Part shown: piece after piece, positions 44,241 to 53,544 of the stretch | How the letters are laid out: the number at the start of each line of letters is the position of its first letter | Numbering within the stretch: the first letter of the stretch is position 1 | DNA from: PALSA-555 sp963731625 | GTDB lineage: Bacteria > Actinomycetota > Acidimicrobiia > IMCC26256 > PALSA-555 | DNA: 64,000 nucleotides | NCBI GenBank assembly: GCA_963731625.1 | Contig: CAVSWH010000004.1 | Span: forward strand, 558,001-622,000 | Direction: 5' to 3' | The notes under the pieces: generated by a model | The model's database searches: none | Told to the model about the DNA's origin: nothing | What the model saw: the letters and a program-made list of their open reading frames with translations, nothing else | Made by a program: the position numbers and the translations under genes

Positions 44241-44993
44241 TCAGGCCGTGACGCCCATGTCGATGGGCACGACCGCGCCCGAGATGTAGCCGGCCGCGTC
44301 GGAGGCGAGGAAGGCGATGAGCGCCGCCACCGCCTCCGGCTCGGCCATCTTCCCGGTCGGCGGGAACATCTTCTGGTAGTCGCGGGCGTCGGTCCCCTCA
44401 ACGAAGGCGAACTGCTTCGTGAGCGGCGTGTCGATCCCGGCCGGCGCGACCGCGTTGACCCGCACGCCGCGCTTGTTGAACTCGACCGCCATCGACCGGG
44501 TGAGCAGCGACACGCCGCCCTTCGAGGCGCAGTAGGCCGCGTTGTAGGGCTGGCCGAACAGGCCGGCGCTCGACGAGACGTTCACGATCGCCCCGCCGTC
44601 GCGCAGCAGGTGCGGGAGGCACGCCCGGGACACGGCGAAGGTCCCGACGAGGTTCACGCGGATGATGTGCTCGAACTCCTCGACCGGCTCCTCCTCGGAG
44701 CGCGCGAACTTGCCGATCCCGGCGATGTTGCAGCACACCGACGGGGGCCCGAGCTCCTCGACGACCCGCGCGATCGCGCCGTCGACGGCCGCGGCGTCGC
44801 TCACGTCGCAGTGGTACGGCCGGGCCCGCCCGGCGTCGGCGTGGATGAGCACGGCGGTCGCTTCGGCGCCGATCGTGTTGACGTCGAGGCACGCCACGAC
44901 GCCACCCTCGGTGCCGAAGCGGCGCGCCGTGGCCTGGCCGATGCCCGACGCCGCGCCGGTGACGACCACGACCCGGTCGTCGAAGCGGCCCAC
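44241..44993 (-). CDS. SDR-family dehydrogenase
   Basis: A 250-residue SDR: TGAASGIG, CNIAG for NNAG, YCASK, and a charged ending IDMGVTA. LDVN after strand two points to NAD. GTG 44993 lies three bases after the cyclase stop. Last of a four-gene minus operon with ALDH, ADH and cyclase genes. Confidence 0.85.
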   Translation of the reverse strand: MGRFDDRVVVVTGAASGIGQATARRFGTEGGVVACLDVNTIGAEATAVLIHADAGRARPYHCDVSDAAAVDGAIARVVEELGPPSVCCNIAGIGKFARSEEEPVEEFEHIIRVNLVGTFAVSRACLPHLLRDGGAIVNVSSSAGLFGQPYNAAYCASKGGVSLLTRSMAVEFNKRGVRVNAVAPAGIDTPLTKQFAFVEGTDARDYQKMFPPTGKMAEPEAVAALIAFLASDAAGYISGAVVPIDMGVTA

Positions 44994-44996
44994 GGG

Positions 44997-45920
44997 CTAC
45001 TTCACCACGATGGGGTTCACCGGGCTCCCAACGGCGTGCGTGAACGGCTGCGGCGACGCGTCGAGGAAGAAGGCGTAGCGGCCGTCGTTCGCGCAGTCGA
45101 CAGCGAGCTCCTCGAGGTTCCAGTTCTGCCCTTGGGTCATGCCCATGTCCACGAGGTGCAGCAGGTGGACCGGCAGCAGCGCGTCCTCGCGCTCGGACGG
45201 GAAGACCTCGAACGTGATGTTGTCCGTGGCGACCGCCGCGACGTCGTGGTCGTGGAACCACGCGACGGTCTGCAGCGACGGGCCGGGCGCAGGGGCGCCG
45301 TACTTCTCGCGGTCCCCTTCGAGGAACCACTGCATCTGGCCGGTGCGGAGCAGGACGATGTCACCGGGGCGCACCTCGACCTTGCCGTGCGCGCACGCCG
45401 CGTCGAGGTCGGCCGCGGTGAGCGGGTAGCCGCCCTCGAGGCGATCGACGCCTTTCGCCGCGGCGACGTCGAGGAGCACGCCGCGACTGACGAGGGTGCG
45501 GATCTTGTCGATCCCCATGCGGGCCGCGCCCGTGTCGGTGATGACGCTCGACGGGACGCCGTTGTAGAGCTGGCCCTCATAGCTGACGTGGGCGAGCGCG
45601 TCCCAATGCGTCGCGGCCTGCAGCGCCAGGATCACCTTGTCGTCGCTCGTCGTGAAGTTCGACGGGTCGCCGGTGAGGGGCGTGTCCACCATGATCATCT
45701 CGTGGGTCGGGTTGTCCCGGCCCGGGATCACGCCGGTCTGGGGACCCTGGTCGTTCAGCGGCAGCCCGAGCGCCAGTCGCCGCCCGACCCGGATCTCCCC
45801 GGCGGCCGCGCGCACGACGTCGTCGGTGATGAGGTTCAGCGTGCCGATCTCGTCGTCGGCGCCCCAGCGTCCCCAGTTGCGGACCTGGGCGGCGAGCTCC
45901 TTGACCTCGGGCGGCAGCAC
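44997..45920 (-). CDS. Cyclase family protein (kynurenine formamidase-like)
   Basis: A 307-residue metal-dependent hydrolase of the cyclase family (PF04199). THWDALAHVSYEGQLYNG holds the HxxxDxxxH metal motif, and GDIVLLRTGQMQW and TDNITFEVFPS are conserved blocks. Such enzymes hydrolyse N-formyl amides, lactones or similar. GTG 45920. Position between ADH and SDR genes suggests a redox and ring-opening module. Confidence 0.86.
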   Translation of the reverse strand: MLPPEVKELAAQVRNWGRWGADDEIGTLNLITDDVVRAAAGEIRVGRRLALGLPLNDQGPQTGVIPGRDNPTHEMIMVDTPLTGDPSNFTTSDDKVILALQAATHWDALAHVSYEGQLYNGVPSSVITDTGAARMGIDKIRTLVSRGVLLDVAAAKGVDRLEGGYPLTAADLDAACAHGKVEVRPGDIVLLRTGQMQWFLEGDREKYGAPAPGPSLQTVAWFHDHDVAAVATDNITFEVFPSEREDALLPVHLLHLVDMGMTQGQNWNLEELAVDCANDGRYAFFLDASPQPFTHAVGSPVNPIVVK

Positions 45921-45944
45921 GTCAGCCCTCCCGCTGCGACCCGG

Positions 45945-47060
45945 TCACGGCGCGGTGACGGCGAGCACGCCGCGGGCGAGCTTGCCCTCGTGCAGGTCGT
46001 CGACCGCCCGCTCCCAGTCCTCGAGCGGATAGCGCTCGCTCACCAGCTCGTCGAGCTTGATCTGGCCGCGCTTGTAGGCGTCGACGATGAGGGGGATGTC
46101 CCAGTGCGGTCGGTGCGAGCCGGCGCGCGAGCCGGTGAGCGTCCGCTCGACGTGGGTGAAGTTCCCGACGCGGGCCGGGACCGTGGCCGTCGGCGCGGGG
46201 ACGCCGACCGCGACCGCGGTGCCGCCCCAGTCGAGCATCTCGAGCGCGGCGTTCAGCAGGTCCGGGTGACCGACGCAGTCGAAGGCGTAGTCGACGCCGC
46301 CTTCGCCGAAGGAGCCGACGACGTTGGCGATCTCGGTGGGCAGCTCCTCGCGGATCGTGGCGACGACGTCGACCCCGGGGCCGGCGAGGATGAAGTCCGT
46401 CGCGCCGAAGGCGCGGGCGGCTGCCTCCTTCGACGCGACCGTGTCGATGGCGAAGATTCGTCGTGCGCCTTTCACCTTCGCCGCCTGGATCACGTTGAGG
46501 CCGACGCCGCCGACACCGAACACGGCGCACGTGTCGCCCTGCCCGAGGTTGGTGCGGTTCCAGACGGACCCGATGCCGGTGAGCACGCCGCACCCGATGA
46601 GGCAGGCGACCGAGAGGTCGATGTCGTCGTCGATCTTCACGCACTGGATGCCCTTGACGACCGTGTGCTCGGCGAAGAACGACGCGGCGGCGAAGTTCCA
46701 CGCCGCCTCGCCACCGACGGTGAACGGCTGGCTGGCGTTGGCGATGCTCTTGCGGCACCACGCCGGTCGGCCCGTGTTGCACCACTTGCACGCCCCGCAA
46801 TACGCGAGGGTGTGGAGGACGACGTGGTCGCCCGGCTGCACGTGGGTCACGGCCTCGCCGACCTCGTCGACGATCCCCGCGCCCTCGTGGCCGAGCACGG
46901 CCGGCGTCGGCCACGGGATCGTCCCGTCGATGACGCTGAGGTCGCTGTGGCACAGCCCGGCCGACACGACCCGCACCTTCACCTCGGTCGGCCCCGGCGG
47001 CCGCACCTCGACGTCGTCGCGGATCGCCGCCTTCGTCCCGTCGTAGACGAGGCCTTTCAT
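45945..47060 (-). CDS. Zinc-dependent alcohol dehydrogenase (MDR family)
   Basis: A 371-residue medium-chain dehydrogenase. CHSD and GHEG give the catalytic zinc site, CGACKWCNTGRPAWC the structural zinc, and FGVGGVGLNVIQAAK the NAD fold. The pattern resembles NDMA-dependent actinobacterial ADHs. It stands 19 bases after the aldehyde dehydrogenase in the same operon, so an alcohol to aldehyde to acid pair is likely. Confidence 0.9.
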   Translation of the reverse strand: MKGLVYDGTKAAIRDDVEVRPPGPTEVKVRVVSAGLCHSDLSVIDGTIPWPTPAVLGHEGAGIVDEVGEAVTHVQPGDHVVLHTLAYCGACKWCNTGRPAWCRKSIANASQPFTVGGEAAWNFAAASFFAEHTVVKGIQCVKIDDDIDLSVACLIGCGVLTGIGSVWNRTNLGQGDTCAVFGVGGVGLNVIQAAKVKGARRIFAIDTVASKEAAARAFGATDFILAGPGVDVVATIREELPTEIANVVGSFGEGGVDYAFDCVGHPDLLNAALEMLDWGGTAVAVGVPAPTATVPARVGNFTHVERTLTGSRAGSHRPHWDIPLIVDAYKRGQIKLDELVSERYPLEDWERAVDDLHEGKLARGVLAVTAP

Positions 47061-47079
47061 GGTGTCCCTTCCTGCCCGG

Positions 47080-48552
47080 CTATCCGGGCCAGATCACCGC
47101 TTGGATCTCGGTGTAGGCGTGCAGCCCGAACACGCCGCCGTCGCGCCCGACGCCACTCAGCTTGAAGCCGCCGAAGGGGGCCTCGTGGTTGCGCTGGGCC
47201 GTGTTGATGCCGACGTGGCCGGCCTCGAGCTGCTGGGCGATCTCGAAGGCCCGCCCCGTGTCCTCGGAGAACACGTAGTCGTAGAGGCCATAGTCGGAGT
47301 CGTTGGCGATCCGAATGGCCTCGTCCTCCTCGTCGAACGGGACGACGACGATCACCGGGCCGAAGATCTCCTCGCGCACGACCGACATGTCGTTCGTGCA
47401 GTCGGTGAGCAGCGTCGGGCCGACGTAGTACCCCTGCGTGACGTGGTCGGGACGTCGGCCGTCGATCGCGAGGGAGCCGCCCTCCTTCTCGCCCGTCTCG
47501 ATGTACTCCTCGACGCGGTCGCGGTGGCGGGCCGAGATCACCGGGCCAACGACCGTGTCGGGGCTCTCGGGCGGACCCACGACGAGGTTCGGCGCCGCGG
47601 CGCTGAGCCCGGCGACGAGGCGGTCGTAGACGCTGCGGTGCACGATCGCGCGCGTCGGCGCGGTGCAGATCTGGCCCGAGTGGAAGCCCCACACGCTCAC
47701 GAGGGCGGTCACGGCCTTCGCGAGGTCGGCGTCGTGGCACACGACGCAGGCGCCCTTGCCGCCGAGCTCGAGGAGGAGCCGCTTCATCGTCTGGCCGCCG
47801 GACTCGAAGATCCGGGCGCCGACCGCGGTCGAGCCGGTGAACGAGATCATGTCGACGTTGCGCGAGCGCACGAGCGCCTCACCCAGCTCGGATGAGGACC
47901 CGGTGACGACGTTCACGACGCCGGGCGGGAAGCCGACCTGCTGGCAGAGATCGGCGAACTCGATGATCGCGAGCGGGTCCTGGGGTGCCGGCTTCATCAC
48001 GATCGTGTTGCCGGTCGCGAGGGCCGGCCCGACCTTCCCGGCCATGTTGACGAGCGGGAAGTTGTACGGGGAGATGCACGCCACGACGCCGACGGGCGGG
48101 CGCAGCCCGAGGCCCCCGATGAGACCGCCCGGGGCAAGCGGCGTCGACGGCATCACCGACGGCGGCAGCGGGATCGAGAGGTCCTCGAGCGCGCCGCGCG
48201 CGTAGCGCTCGAAGCGGGCCACCGCCTGGGGCACCTGCAGCGCGGACCCCACCTTCAGCGTCGCGCCCGTCTCGGCCATGATCAGCGGCAGCAGGTCGTC
48301 GCTGCGCGCACGGATCGCGTCGGCGAGCGCCATGAGCAGCTGGGCGCGGGTCTCCGGCGGGGTGCGCTTCCAGCCCGGGAGCGCGTCCCGTGCGGCCTGC
48401 GCGGCGGCTTCGGCGTCGGCGGCGCTCGCCTCGGGTGCGGCGCCCACGACGGCCTCGGTCGCGGGGTTCACGACGTCGTAGGTGCCCGCCGACCCGGTCG
48501 CCCACTCGCCGCCGATGAGCAGCCGGTAGGGCTTGGTCACTGCGGCGGCCAT
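47080..48552 (-). CDS. Aldehyde dehydrogenase
   Basis: A 490-residue NAD(P)-dependent aldehyde dehydrogenase: LELGGKG holds the general-base Glu, SGQICTAPTR the catalytic Cys, and YNFPLVNMAGKVGPALATGN the nucleotide-binding turn. ATG 48552 follows GGGAGACC. It is the first gene of the ALDH-ADH-cyclase-SDR operon. Confidence 0.92.
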   Translation of the reverse strand: MAAAVTKPYRLLIGGEWATGSAGTYDVVNPATEAVVGAAPEASAADAEAAAQAARDALPGWKRTPPETRAQLLMALADAIRARSDDLLPLIMAETGATLKVGSALQVPQAVARFERYARGALEDLSIPLPPSVMPSTPLAPGGLIGGLGLRPPVGVVACISPYNFPLVNMAGKVGPALATGNTIVMKPAPQDPLAIIEFADLCQQVGFPPGVVNVVTGSSSELGEALVRSRNVDMISFTGSTAVGARIFESGGQTMKRLLLELGGKGACVVCHDADLAKAVTALVSVWGFHSGQICTAPTRAIVHRSVYDRLVAGLSAAAPNLVVGPPESPDTVVGPVISARHRDRVEEYIETGEKEGGSLAIDGRRPDHVTQGYYVGPTLLTDCTNDMSVVREEIFGPVIVVVPFDEEDEAIRIANDSDYGLYDYVFSEDTGRAFEIAQQLEAGHVGINTAQRNHEAPFGGFKLSGVGRDGGVFGLHAYTEIQAVIWPG

Positions 48553-48637
48553 GGTCTCCCTCACTCGCCGATCGGGGGCTCGGACGGTAGCACCGCGCGT
48601 CGCGCCGATCGCCGGGACGCGCGCGCGGCGGACGCCG

Positions 48638-50368
48638 TCACGGGCCCGCGGGGACGGTGACGGTCTCGGTGCCCTGACCGGAGCGGACGATGACGCCCGG
48701 CGTGTCGCCGGTCGTCGCGCCGTCAGCCACGATGGCGTGGCCGTTCACGAAGACCCGCTCGATCCCGACGGCGTCGGCGAAGAGTCGCGACGTGCCGCCG
48801 GGCAGGTCGTGGACGAGCGACGCGTCGCGAGCACCGACCGTGTCGGGGTCGAAGAGGACGACGTCGGCGTGGAAGCCCTCCCGCAGCTGGCCCCGCTGCG
48901 TCAGCCCGAAGAGCGCGGCCGGGGCCGCGGTGATCAGCTGGACGGCGCGCTCGAGCGACACGAGCCGGCGGCCGCGGAGGCAGTCAGCGAGGAACTGGGT
49001 CGTGTATGGGGCGCCGCACATCCGGTCCAGGTGCGCGCCGGCGTCCGAGCCGCCGATGAGGACGTCGTCGCGGGCCCACGCCTCGCGGCGCAGCGACCAC
49101 GAGCCACCGTCGTCGTCGGTGGGGAGCGGCCAGAGGACGGTGCGCAGCTCGTCCTGCAGCACGACGTCGAGCAGCGTGTCGAAGGCGTCGGTGCCGCGCT
49201 CGCGCGCCAGATCGGCGACGCGTGCGCCCTTGAGGCCCTCGTTCGCGGGCGAGTAGGTGTCGCCGATCTGGTAGCGGCCCCAGTCGGTGAGCCGGGCGAA
49301 CACGCCCGCATCCTTCGACTTCGCGCGCTCGTTCAGGTGCCGGCGGACCGCAGGGTCGCGCAGCTTCGCCATCCGCTCCGGGACGGGCAGGTTCATGACC
49401 TCGGACCAGTCGGGCAGCATGAACAGCGCGCAGTAGTTGCGGAAGCTCATGTTCATCTCGACGAGGACGGGCATGGTGAGCGCGACCGAGCGGCCGCCGG
49501 CGTCGGCGGCGTGCTCGTTGGCGGCGAGCTGGCTCCGGTACCGCTCGGGCTCGGCGGCGTCGACGGTCAACACGTTCCAGTTCAGCGTTCGGCGGGCCGC
49601 GAGCGTCATGTCGGCCATGAGCTCGACCTCGTCGGGCCGAAAGCCGCGCAGGCACCCATCGGTCACGTACTCGAGGCTCGTGCCCTCGTGGTCCCGGACC
49701 GCGGCGCAGAGGGCGAGCACCTCGTCACGGCTCGCCCACCGGGACGCGACCGGCTGGCCGTCACCGTCGGAGTGCGTGAACGACAGCGTGGTGGAGAAGC
49801 CGAGGCCGCCGGCGTCGAGTGCCTCGTGGAGGAGCGCCACCATCGACGCGACCTGATCGTCGCTGGCCTCCTGCCCGACCGCGTCGGCGCCCATCACATG
49901 GCGACGGATCGCGCAGTGGCCGACGAGGAACCCGACGTTCACGCCCACGTGGCCGTCGAGGCGGTCGAGGTACTCGGCGAAGCTGGACCAGTTCCAGGGA
50001 ACGCCCTGCTCGAGCGCGGCGAGGGGCATCCCCTCGACCTTCGTCATCATCCGGCGCACGTAGTCGGCGTCGGGCTCGGCGAGCGGGGCGAGCGTGAACC
50101 CGCAGTTGCCGGCGACCACCGTCGTGACGCCGTGCAGGCTCGACGACGACGCCGTCGGGTCCCAGAACAGCTGCGCGTCGTAGTGGGTGTGCGGGTCGAC
50201 GAAGCCGGGCGCGGCGATGAGCCCGTCGGCGTCGATCGTCTCGTGGGCGCCCTCCTCGAGGGACCCCACGCCCGCGATGCGGCCGTCACGGATCCCGACA
50301 TCCGCCCGGCGGGCGGGCTGCCCCGACCCGTCGACGACGGTGGCGCCCTGGATGACGACGTCGAGCAC
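48638..50368 (-). CDS. N-acyl-D-amino-acid deacylase family amidohydrolase (paralogue 2)
   Basis: A 576-residue protein, close paralogue of 40132-41850. PGFVDPHTHYDAQLFWD, VVAGNCGFTLAP and GGSDAGAHLDRM are the metal-site segments. GTG 50368 has AAGGGGGAGG just before it. A KstR-like box with a near-perfect extension (GAGAACGGGTTCTA) stands 18 bases upstream. Substrate inferred to be a pathway amide or related conjugate. Confidence 0.87.
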   Translation of the reverse strand: MLDVVIQGATVVDGSGQPARRADVGIRDGRIAGVGSLEEGAHETIDADGLIAAPGFVDPHTHYDAQLFWDPTASSSSLHGVTTVVAGNCGFTLAPLAEPDADYVRRMMTKVEGMPLAALEQGVPWNWSSFAEYLDRLDGHVGVNVGFLVGHCAIRRHVMGADAVGQEASDDQVASMVALLHEALDAGGLGFSTTLSFTHSDGDGQPVASRWASRDEVLALCAAVRDHEGTSLEYVTDGCLRGFRPDEVELMADMTLAARRTLNWNVLTVDAAEPERYRSQLAANEHAADAGGRSVALTMPVLVEMNMSFRNYCALFMLPDWSEVMNLPVPERMAKLRDPAVRRHLNERAKSKDAGVFARLTDWGRYQIGDTYSPANEGLKGARVADLARERGTDAFDTLLDVVLQDELRTVLWPLPTDDDGGSWSLRREAWARDDVLIGGSDAGAHLDRMCGAPYTTQFLADCLRGRRLVSLERAVQLITAAPAALFGLTQRGQLREGFHADVVLFDPDTVGARDASLVHDLPGGTSRLFADAVGIERVFVNGHAIVADGATTGDTPGVIVRSGQGTETVTVPAGP

Positions 50369-50385
50369 GGGCCTCCCCCTTCGAC

Positions 50386-50399
50386 GAGAACGGGTTCTA
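50386..50399. promoter_or_regulatory. KstR-like operator, one mismatch
   Basis: GAGAACGGGTTCTA fits TNNAACNNGTTNNA except the first T; inner arms AGAAC and GTTCT are perfectly inverted around GG. It is placed 18 bases upstream of the deacylase paralogue 2 and may also affect the divergent cNMP-binding gene. Confidence 0.6.
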
Positions 50400-50517
50400 G
50401 TTTTGCGTCCCGGGCCGGTCGCGGCAACCGTCGCGGTGTGGCGCCCCTGCGGCGCGGCGGGATGGGACCAAACGTAGACTCCCGGCGCGTCGGGCCCGTC
50501 CGGGGACAGGGGGAGGC

Positions 50518-50934
50518 ATGGACCGCAAGACCGAGGACTGGCTGGCGACCGTCCCGCTCTTCAACGGGCTGTCGAAGAAGCAGCTCCGAGAGGTGTCGAG
50601 CCTCGCCACCCGCCTCGACGAAGCGGCCGGCACCGAGCTCACGAAGGAGGGCCGGGTCGGCAACGAGTTCATCATCGTGCTCGAAGGCGAGATCGAGATC
50701 CGCCGGGGCGACGAGGTCGTCGCGACCCGCGGACCGGGCAGCTACGTCGGCGAGATCGCGCTCCTCGACAACCGGCCGCGCACGGCGACGGTCGTCGCCA
50801 AGACGCCGGTCGTCATTGAGGTGATCGGCCGCCGCGAGTTCCGCACCCTGCTCGCCGACGCGCCGGAGCTGCAGCAAGAGATCATGAACACGATGGCGCA
50901 GCGCCTGGCCGAGCTTGAGGCGCCGGTCGTCTGA
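50518..50934 (+). CDS. Stand-alone cyclic-nucleotide-binding (Crp-type) domain protein
   Basis: A 138-residue protein with a single cNMP-binding jelly roll (VPLFNGLSKKQLREVSSLA, GSYVGEIALLDNRPRTATVVA: the GEIALL and R-TATV phosphate-binding cassette). There is no helix-turn-helix, so it is not a Crp-type DNA-binding regulator. It could be a cAMP sensor. Its stop is one base from the opposing FadD3-like stop. Confidence 0.85.
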   Translation: MDRKTEDWLATVPLFNGLSKKQLREVSSLATRLDEAAGTELTKEGRVGNEFIIVLEGEIEIRRGDEVVATRGPGSYVGEIALLDNRPRTATVVAKTPVVIEVIGRREFRTLLADAPELQQEIMNTMAQRLAELEAPVV

Positions 50935-50935
50935 A

Positions 50936-52531
50936 TCAGCCGCCGCGGGCCCGCGCGCGCAGCTCGTACTTCAGGACCTTGCCGCTGGCGTTCAGCGGCA
51001 GGGCGTCGACGATCTCGACGCCGCGGGGCACCTTGTAGTTCGCCATGTGCTCGCGCGCCCAGGCGATCACCTCCTCGGGCTCGACGCGCACGCCGGGGCG
51101 GGGCACGACGAACGCGAACCCGACCTCCCCGAGCCGATCGTCTGGGACGCCGACGACCGCGGCCTGAGCGAGGCGGTCGTCGCCGAGCAGCAGGTTCTCG
51201 ATCTCGGCGGGGTAGGCGTTGAACCCGCCGACGATGAACATGTCCTTCTTGCGGTCGGTGATGCGGACGTAGCCGCGGTCGTTCATGACTGCGATGTCGC
51301 CCGTGTGGAGCCATCCGTCGGGGTCGATCGTGGCCGCCGTCTCCTCGGGCTCCTCGAAGTAGCCGCGCATCACGTGGTAGCCGCGCACGACGACCTCACC
51401 GGGCTGGCCGGTCGGGACCGGCTGGCCGTCGTCGTCGACGACGCGCAGCTCGGTGTCGGGAATCGCCCGACCGGACCAGTTGGCGATCGTGTCGGGGTCG
51501 TCGTCGTGGCGGCACATCGCCGCCGTGCCGGTCGTCTCGGTGAGCCCGTACCCGGTGATGATCGTGTCGAACGTCATCTCGTCGCGGAGGCGCTCGACGA
51601 GCTTCACGGGCACGGCCGCGGCTCCCGTCACGGTGAGCCGCAGCGACGACAGGTCGAAGCGGCCGCGGTCCGGCTCGTCGAGCAGCCCCTGCAGCAGCGT
51701 CGGCGGGCCAGGCAGGACGGTGATGTGCTCACGCGCCACCATGTCGAGGACCTTCGGCACGTCGAAGACCTGGAACGGCACGATCGTCGCCCCGCGCAGG
51801 ATGCACGACATCCAGCCCGCCTTGTAGCCGAAGGTGTGGAAGAACGGGTTGGCGATCAGGTAGCGGTCTCCGCGACGCAGCCCGACGACGTCGGTCCACG
51901 CGTCGTAGACGCGCAGGGACTGCCCGTGGGTGACCATCGCCCCCTTGGGCCGGCCGGTGGTGCCCGACGTGAAGATGATGTCGGAGAGGTCGTCCCCGCC
52001 GATCGCGTCGATGCGCGCCCGGGCTTCGGCCGCACCGACCGCGTCGCCGCCCGCGAGGTAGTCGTCGAAGGTCGCGGCGCCGGCGGGCGCGTCGCCCCGC
52101 AGGACCACGGTCCGCTCGAGCGACGGCAGGTCGACGCCCGCGCCGCGCAGCATCTCGACGTAGTCGGTGCCGAGAAACCCCGTGACCGTGAACAGGAGCC
52201 GCGCCCGCGCCTTGCCGAGCACGAACGCGGCCTCGGCGCCCTTGAAGCGGGTGTTCAACGGCACGAGCACCCCGCCCGCGCCGAGGACGCCGAGCGCCGC
52301 GGTGATCCACTCGTGCAGGTTCGGGGCCCACACCGAGGCTCGGTCCCCGGGCTCGAGACCCGCCGCGATCGCGGCGCGGGTCGAGCGGACGAGGAGCTCG
52401 CCGAGCTCGGCGAACGACCGGCGGACCGTGCCGTCGTCGTCGACGAGCGCCTCGGCGTCGGCAAGGTCCTGCGCCTGCGCGAGCACGAGCGCGGGGATGC
52501 TCGCCCAGCGCTGGTCGGCTCGCGGGGGCAC
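50936..52531 (-). CDS. Acyl-CoA synthetase, FadD3-like
   Basis: A 531-residue AMP-forming CoA ligase. IFTSGTTGRPKGAM is the P-loop-type motif, YGLTETTG and GWLHTGDIAVM the later ANL motifs, and KASGKV-like LNASGKVLKYEL the catalytic Lys region. Sections such as FFHTFGYKAGWMSC and ITVLPGPPTLLQGLLD closely recall mycobacterial FadD3, the ligase for the steroid C/D-ring acid HIP. GTG 52531 fits leaderless translation (TAGCCT eight bases before it); GTG 52552 and 52576 are alternatives. Confidence 0.87.
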   Translation of the reverse strand: MPPRADQRWASIPALVLAQAQDLADAEALVDDDGTVRRSFAELGELLVRSTRAAIAAGLEPGDRASVWAPNLHEWITAALGVLGAGGVLVPLNTRFKGAEAAFVLGKARARLLFTVTGFLGTDYVEMLRGAGVDLPSLERTVVLRGDAPAGAATFDDYLAGGDAVGAAEARARIDAIGGDDLSDIIFTSGTTGRPKGAMVTHGQSLRVYDAWTDVVGLRRGDRYLIANPFFHTFGYKAGWMSCILRGATIVPFQVFDVPKVLDMVAREHITVLPGPPTLLQGLLDEPDRGRFDLSSLRLTVTGAAAVPVKLVERLRDEMTFDTIITGYGLTETTGTAAMCRHDDDPDTIANWSGRAIPDTELRVVDDDGQPVPTGQPGEVVVRGYHVMRGYFEEPEETAATIDPDGWLHTGDIAVMNDRGYVRITDRKKDMFIVGGFNAYPAEIENLLLGDDRLAQAAVVGVPDDRLGEVGFAFVVPRPGVRVEPEEVIAWAREHMANYKVPRGVEIVDALPLNASGKVLKYELRARARGG

Positions 52532-52552
52532 GAACGCGCAGGCTACTGACAC

Positions 52553-52567
52553 CTGACGGGTCGTCAG
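52553..52567. promoter_or_regulatory. Palindromic operator upstream of the FadD3-like gene
   Basis: CTGACG-GGT-CGTCAG is a perfect 6-bp inverted repeat with a 3-base spacer, in the -22 to -36 region of the FadD3-like start and 24 bases from the divergent esterase start. It is unlike the KstR boxes, so another TetR- or GntR-type regulator, possibly KstR2-like, may bind it. Confidence 0.5.
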
Positions 52568-52590
52568 ACCCCCCACTACAGTCCGCGCCG

Positions 52591-53544
52591 GTGCCCATCG
52601 ACCCGACCGCCGCCGCCGTCATCGAGGTGCTCGAGCAGCACTTCCCGCGCCTCGAGGGGGGTGTGACAACGGCGGCGGAGGCCCGGGCGATCTCCAAGCA
52701 GATGCCCCGCCCGCCGGACGTCGAGGCGGTGGCGAGCGTCGAGGACCGCACCGTGCCCGGCCCGGCGGGCGACGTGCCCGTGCGCGTCTACCGGCCGGCC
52801 GATGACGGCGTCCCCCGGCCGGGCGTCGTGTACTTCCACGGCGGCGGGTTCGTGATCTGCGACCTCGACACCCACGACGGGGCTTGTCGACACCTGGCCA
52901 ACGCGATCGACGCGGTCGTCGTCTCGGTCGACTACCGGCTCGCGCCCGAGCACCGCTGGCCCGCCGCGGCCGACGACGCGTTCGCCGCGACGCAGTGGGT
53001 GGCGGCCCACGCCGACGCGCTCGGCATCGACCCGGACCGGCTGGCCGTCGCCGGCGACAGCGCCGGCGGGAACCTCACCGCAGTCGTCGCCCAGATGGCC
53101 CGCGACCAGGGCGCTCCGGCGCTCGCCTTCCAGCTGCTCGTCTACCCGGTGATCGACCTCAGCGCGACCCGCGCCGAGCACGCGTCGCAGACCGAGAACG
53201 CCCGCGGCTACTTCCTCACCGTGGAACAGATGGAGTGGTACCGGGAGCAGTACCTCGCGACGGACGCAGATGGCGAAGAGCCGTACGCGTCGCCGATCAA
53301 GGCCGGCTCGCTCGTCGGCCTGCCGCCCGCATGCGTCGTGACCGCCGAGATGGACCCGCTGCGCGACGAGGGCGAGGCCTACGGCCGGGCGCTGCGCGCC
53401 GCCGGCGTGCCGGTCGAGATCCACCGGGCGTCCGGCATGTTCCACGGGTTCTTCAACATGGACGCCGTGCTCGACGGGTCGAAGGAGGCGCAGCGGGTCG
53501 CGTACGGCGCCATGCGCGGCGTGCTGACCCCGTCCGCTCCGTGA
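52591..53544 (+). CDS. Alpha/beta hydrolase, hormone-sensitive-lipase type
   Basis: A 317-residue esterase: HGGGFVICD forms the oxyanion hole, GDSAGGN the nucleophile Ser, EMDPLRDEG the Asp and SGMFHGF the His. The HSL (GDSAG) group acts on short-chain esters and steroid esters. GTG 52591; the following LLM gene overlaps its stop (GTGA). Confidence 0.9.
   Translation: MPIDPTAAAVIEVLEQHFPRLEGGVTTAAEARAISKQMPRPPDVEAVASVEDRTVPGPAGDVPVRVYRPADDGVPRPGVVYFHGGGFVICDLDTHDGACRHLANAIDAVVVSVDYRLAPEHRWPAAADDAFAATQWVAAHADALGIDPDRLAVAGDSAGGNLTAVVAQMARDQGAPALAFQLLVYPVIDLSATRAEHASQTENARGYFLTVEQMEWYREQYLATDADGEEPYASPIKAGSLVGLPPACVVTAEMDPLRDEGEAYGRALRAAGVPVEIHRASGMFHGFFNMDAVLDGSKEAQRVAYGAMRGVLTPSAP

Noticed and set aside
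43980..47165. 1061-codon plus-strand open frame
   Set aside because: It runs opposite the SDR, cyclase and ADH genes and has the Asp/Arg/Val composition expected from reverse reading of high-GC genes.
52884..53540. Long alternate-frame reading through the esterase gene
   Set aside because: Arg-rich shadow of the HSL esterase; only the part from 53541 is the real LLM gene.
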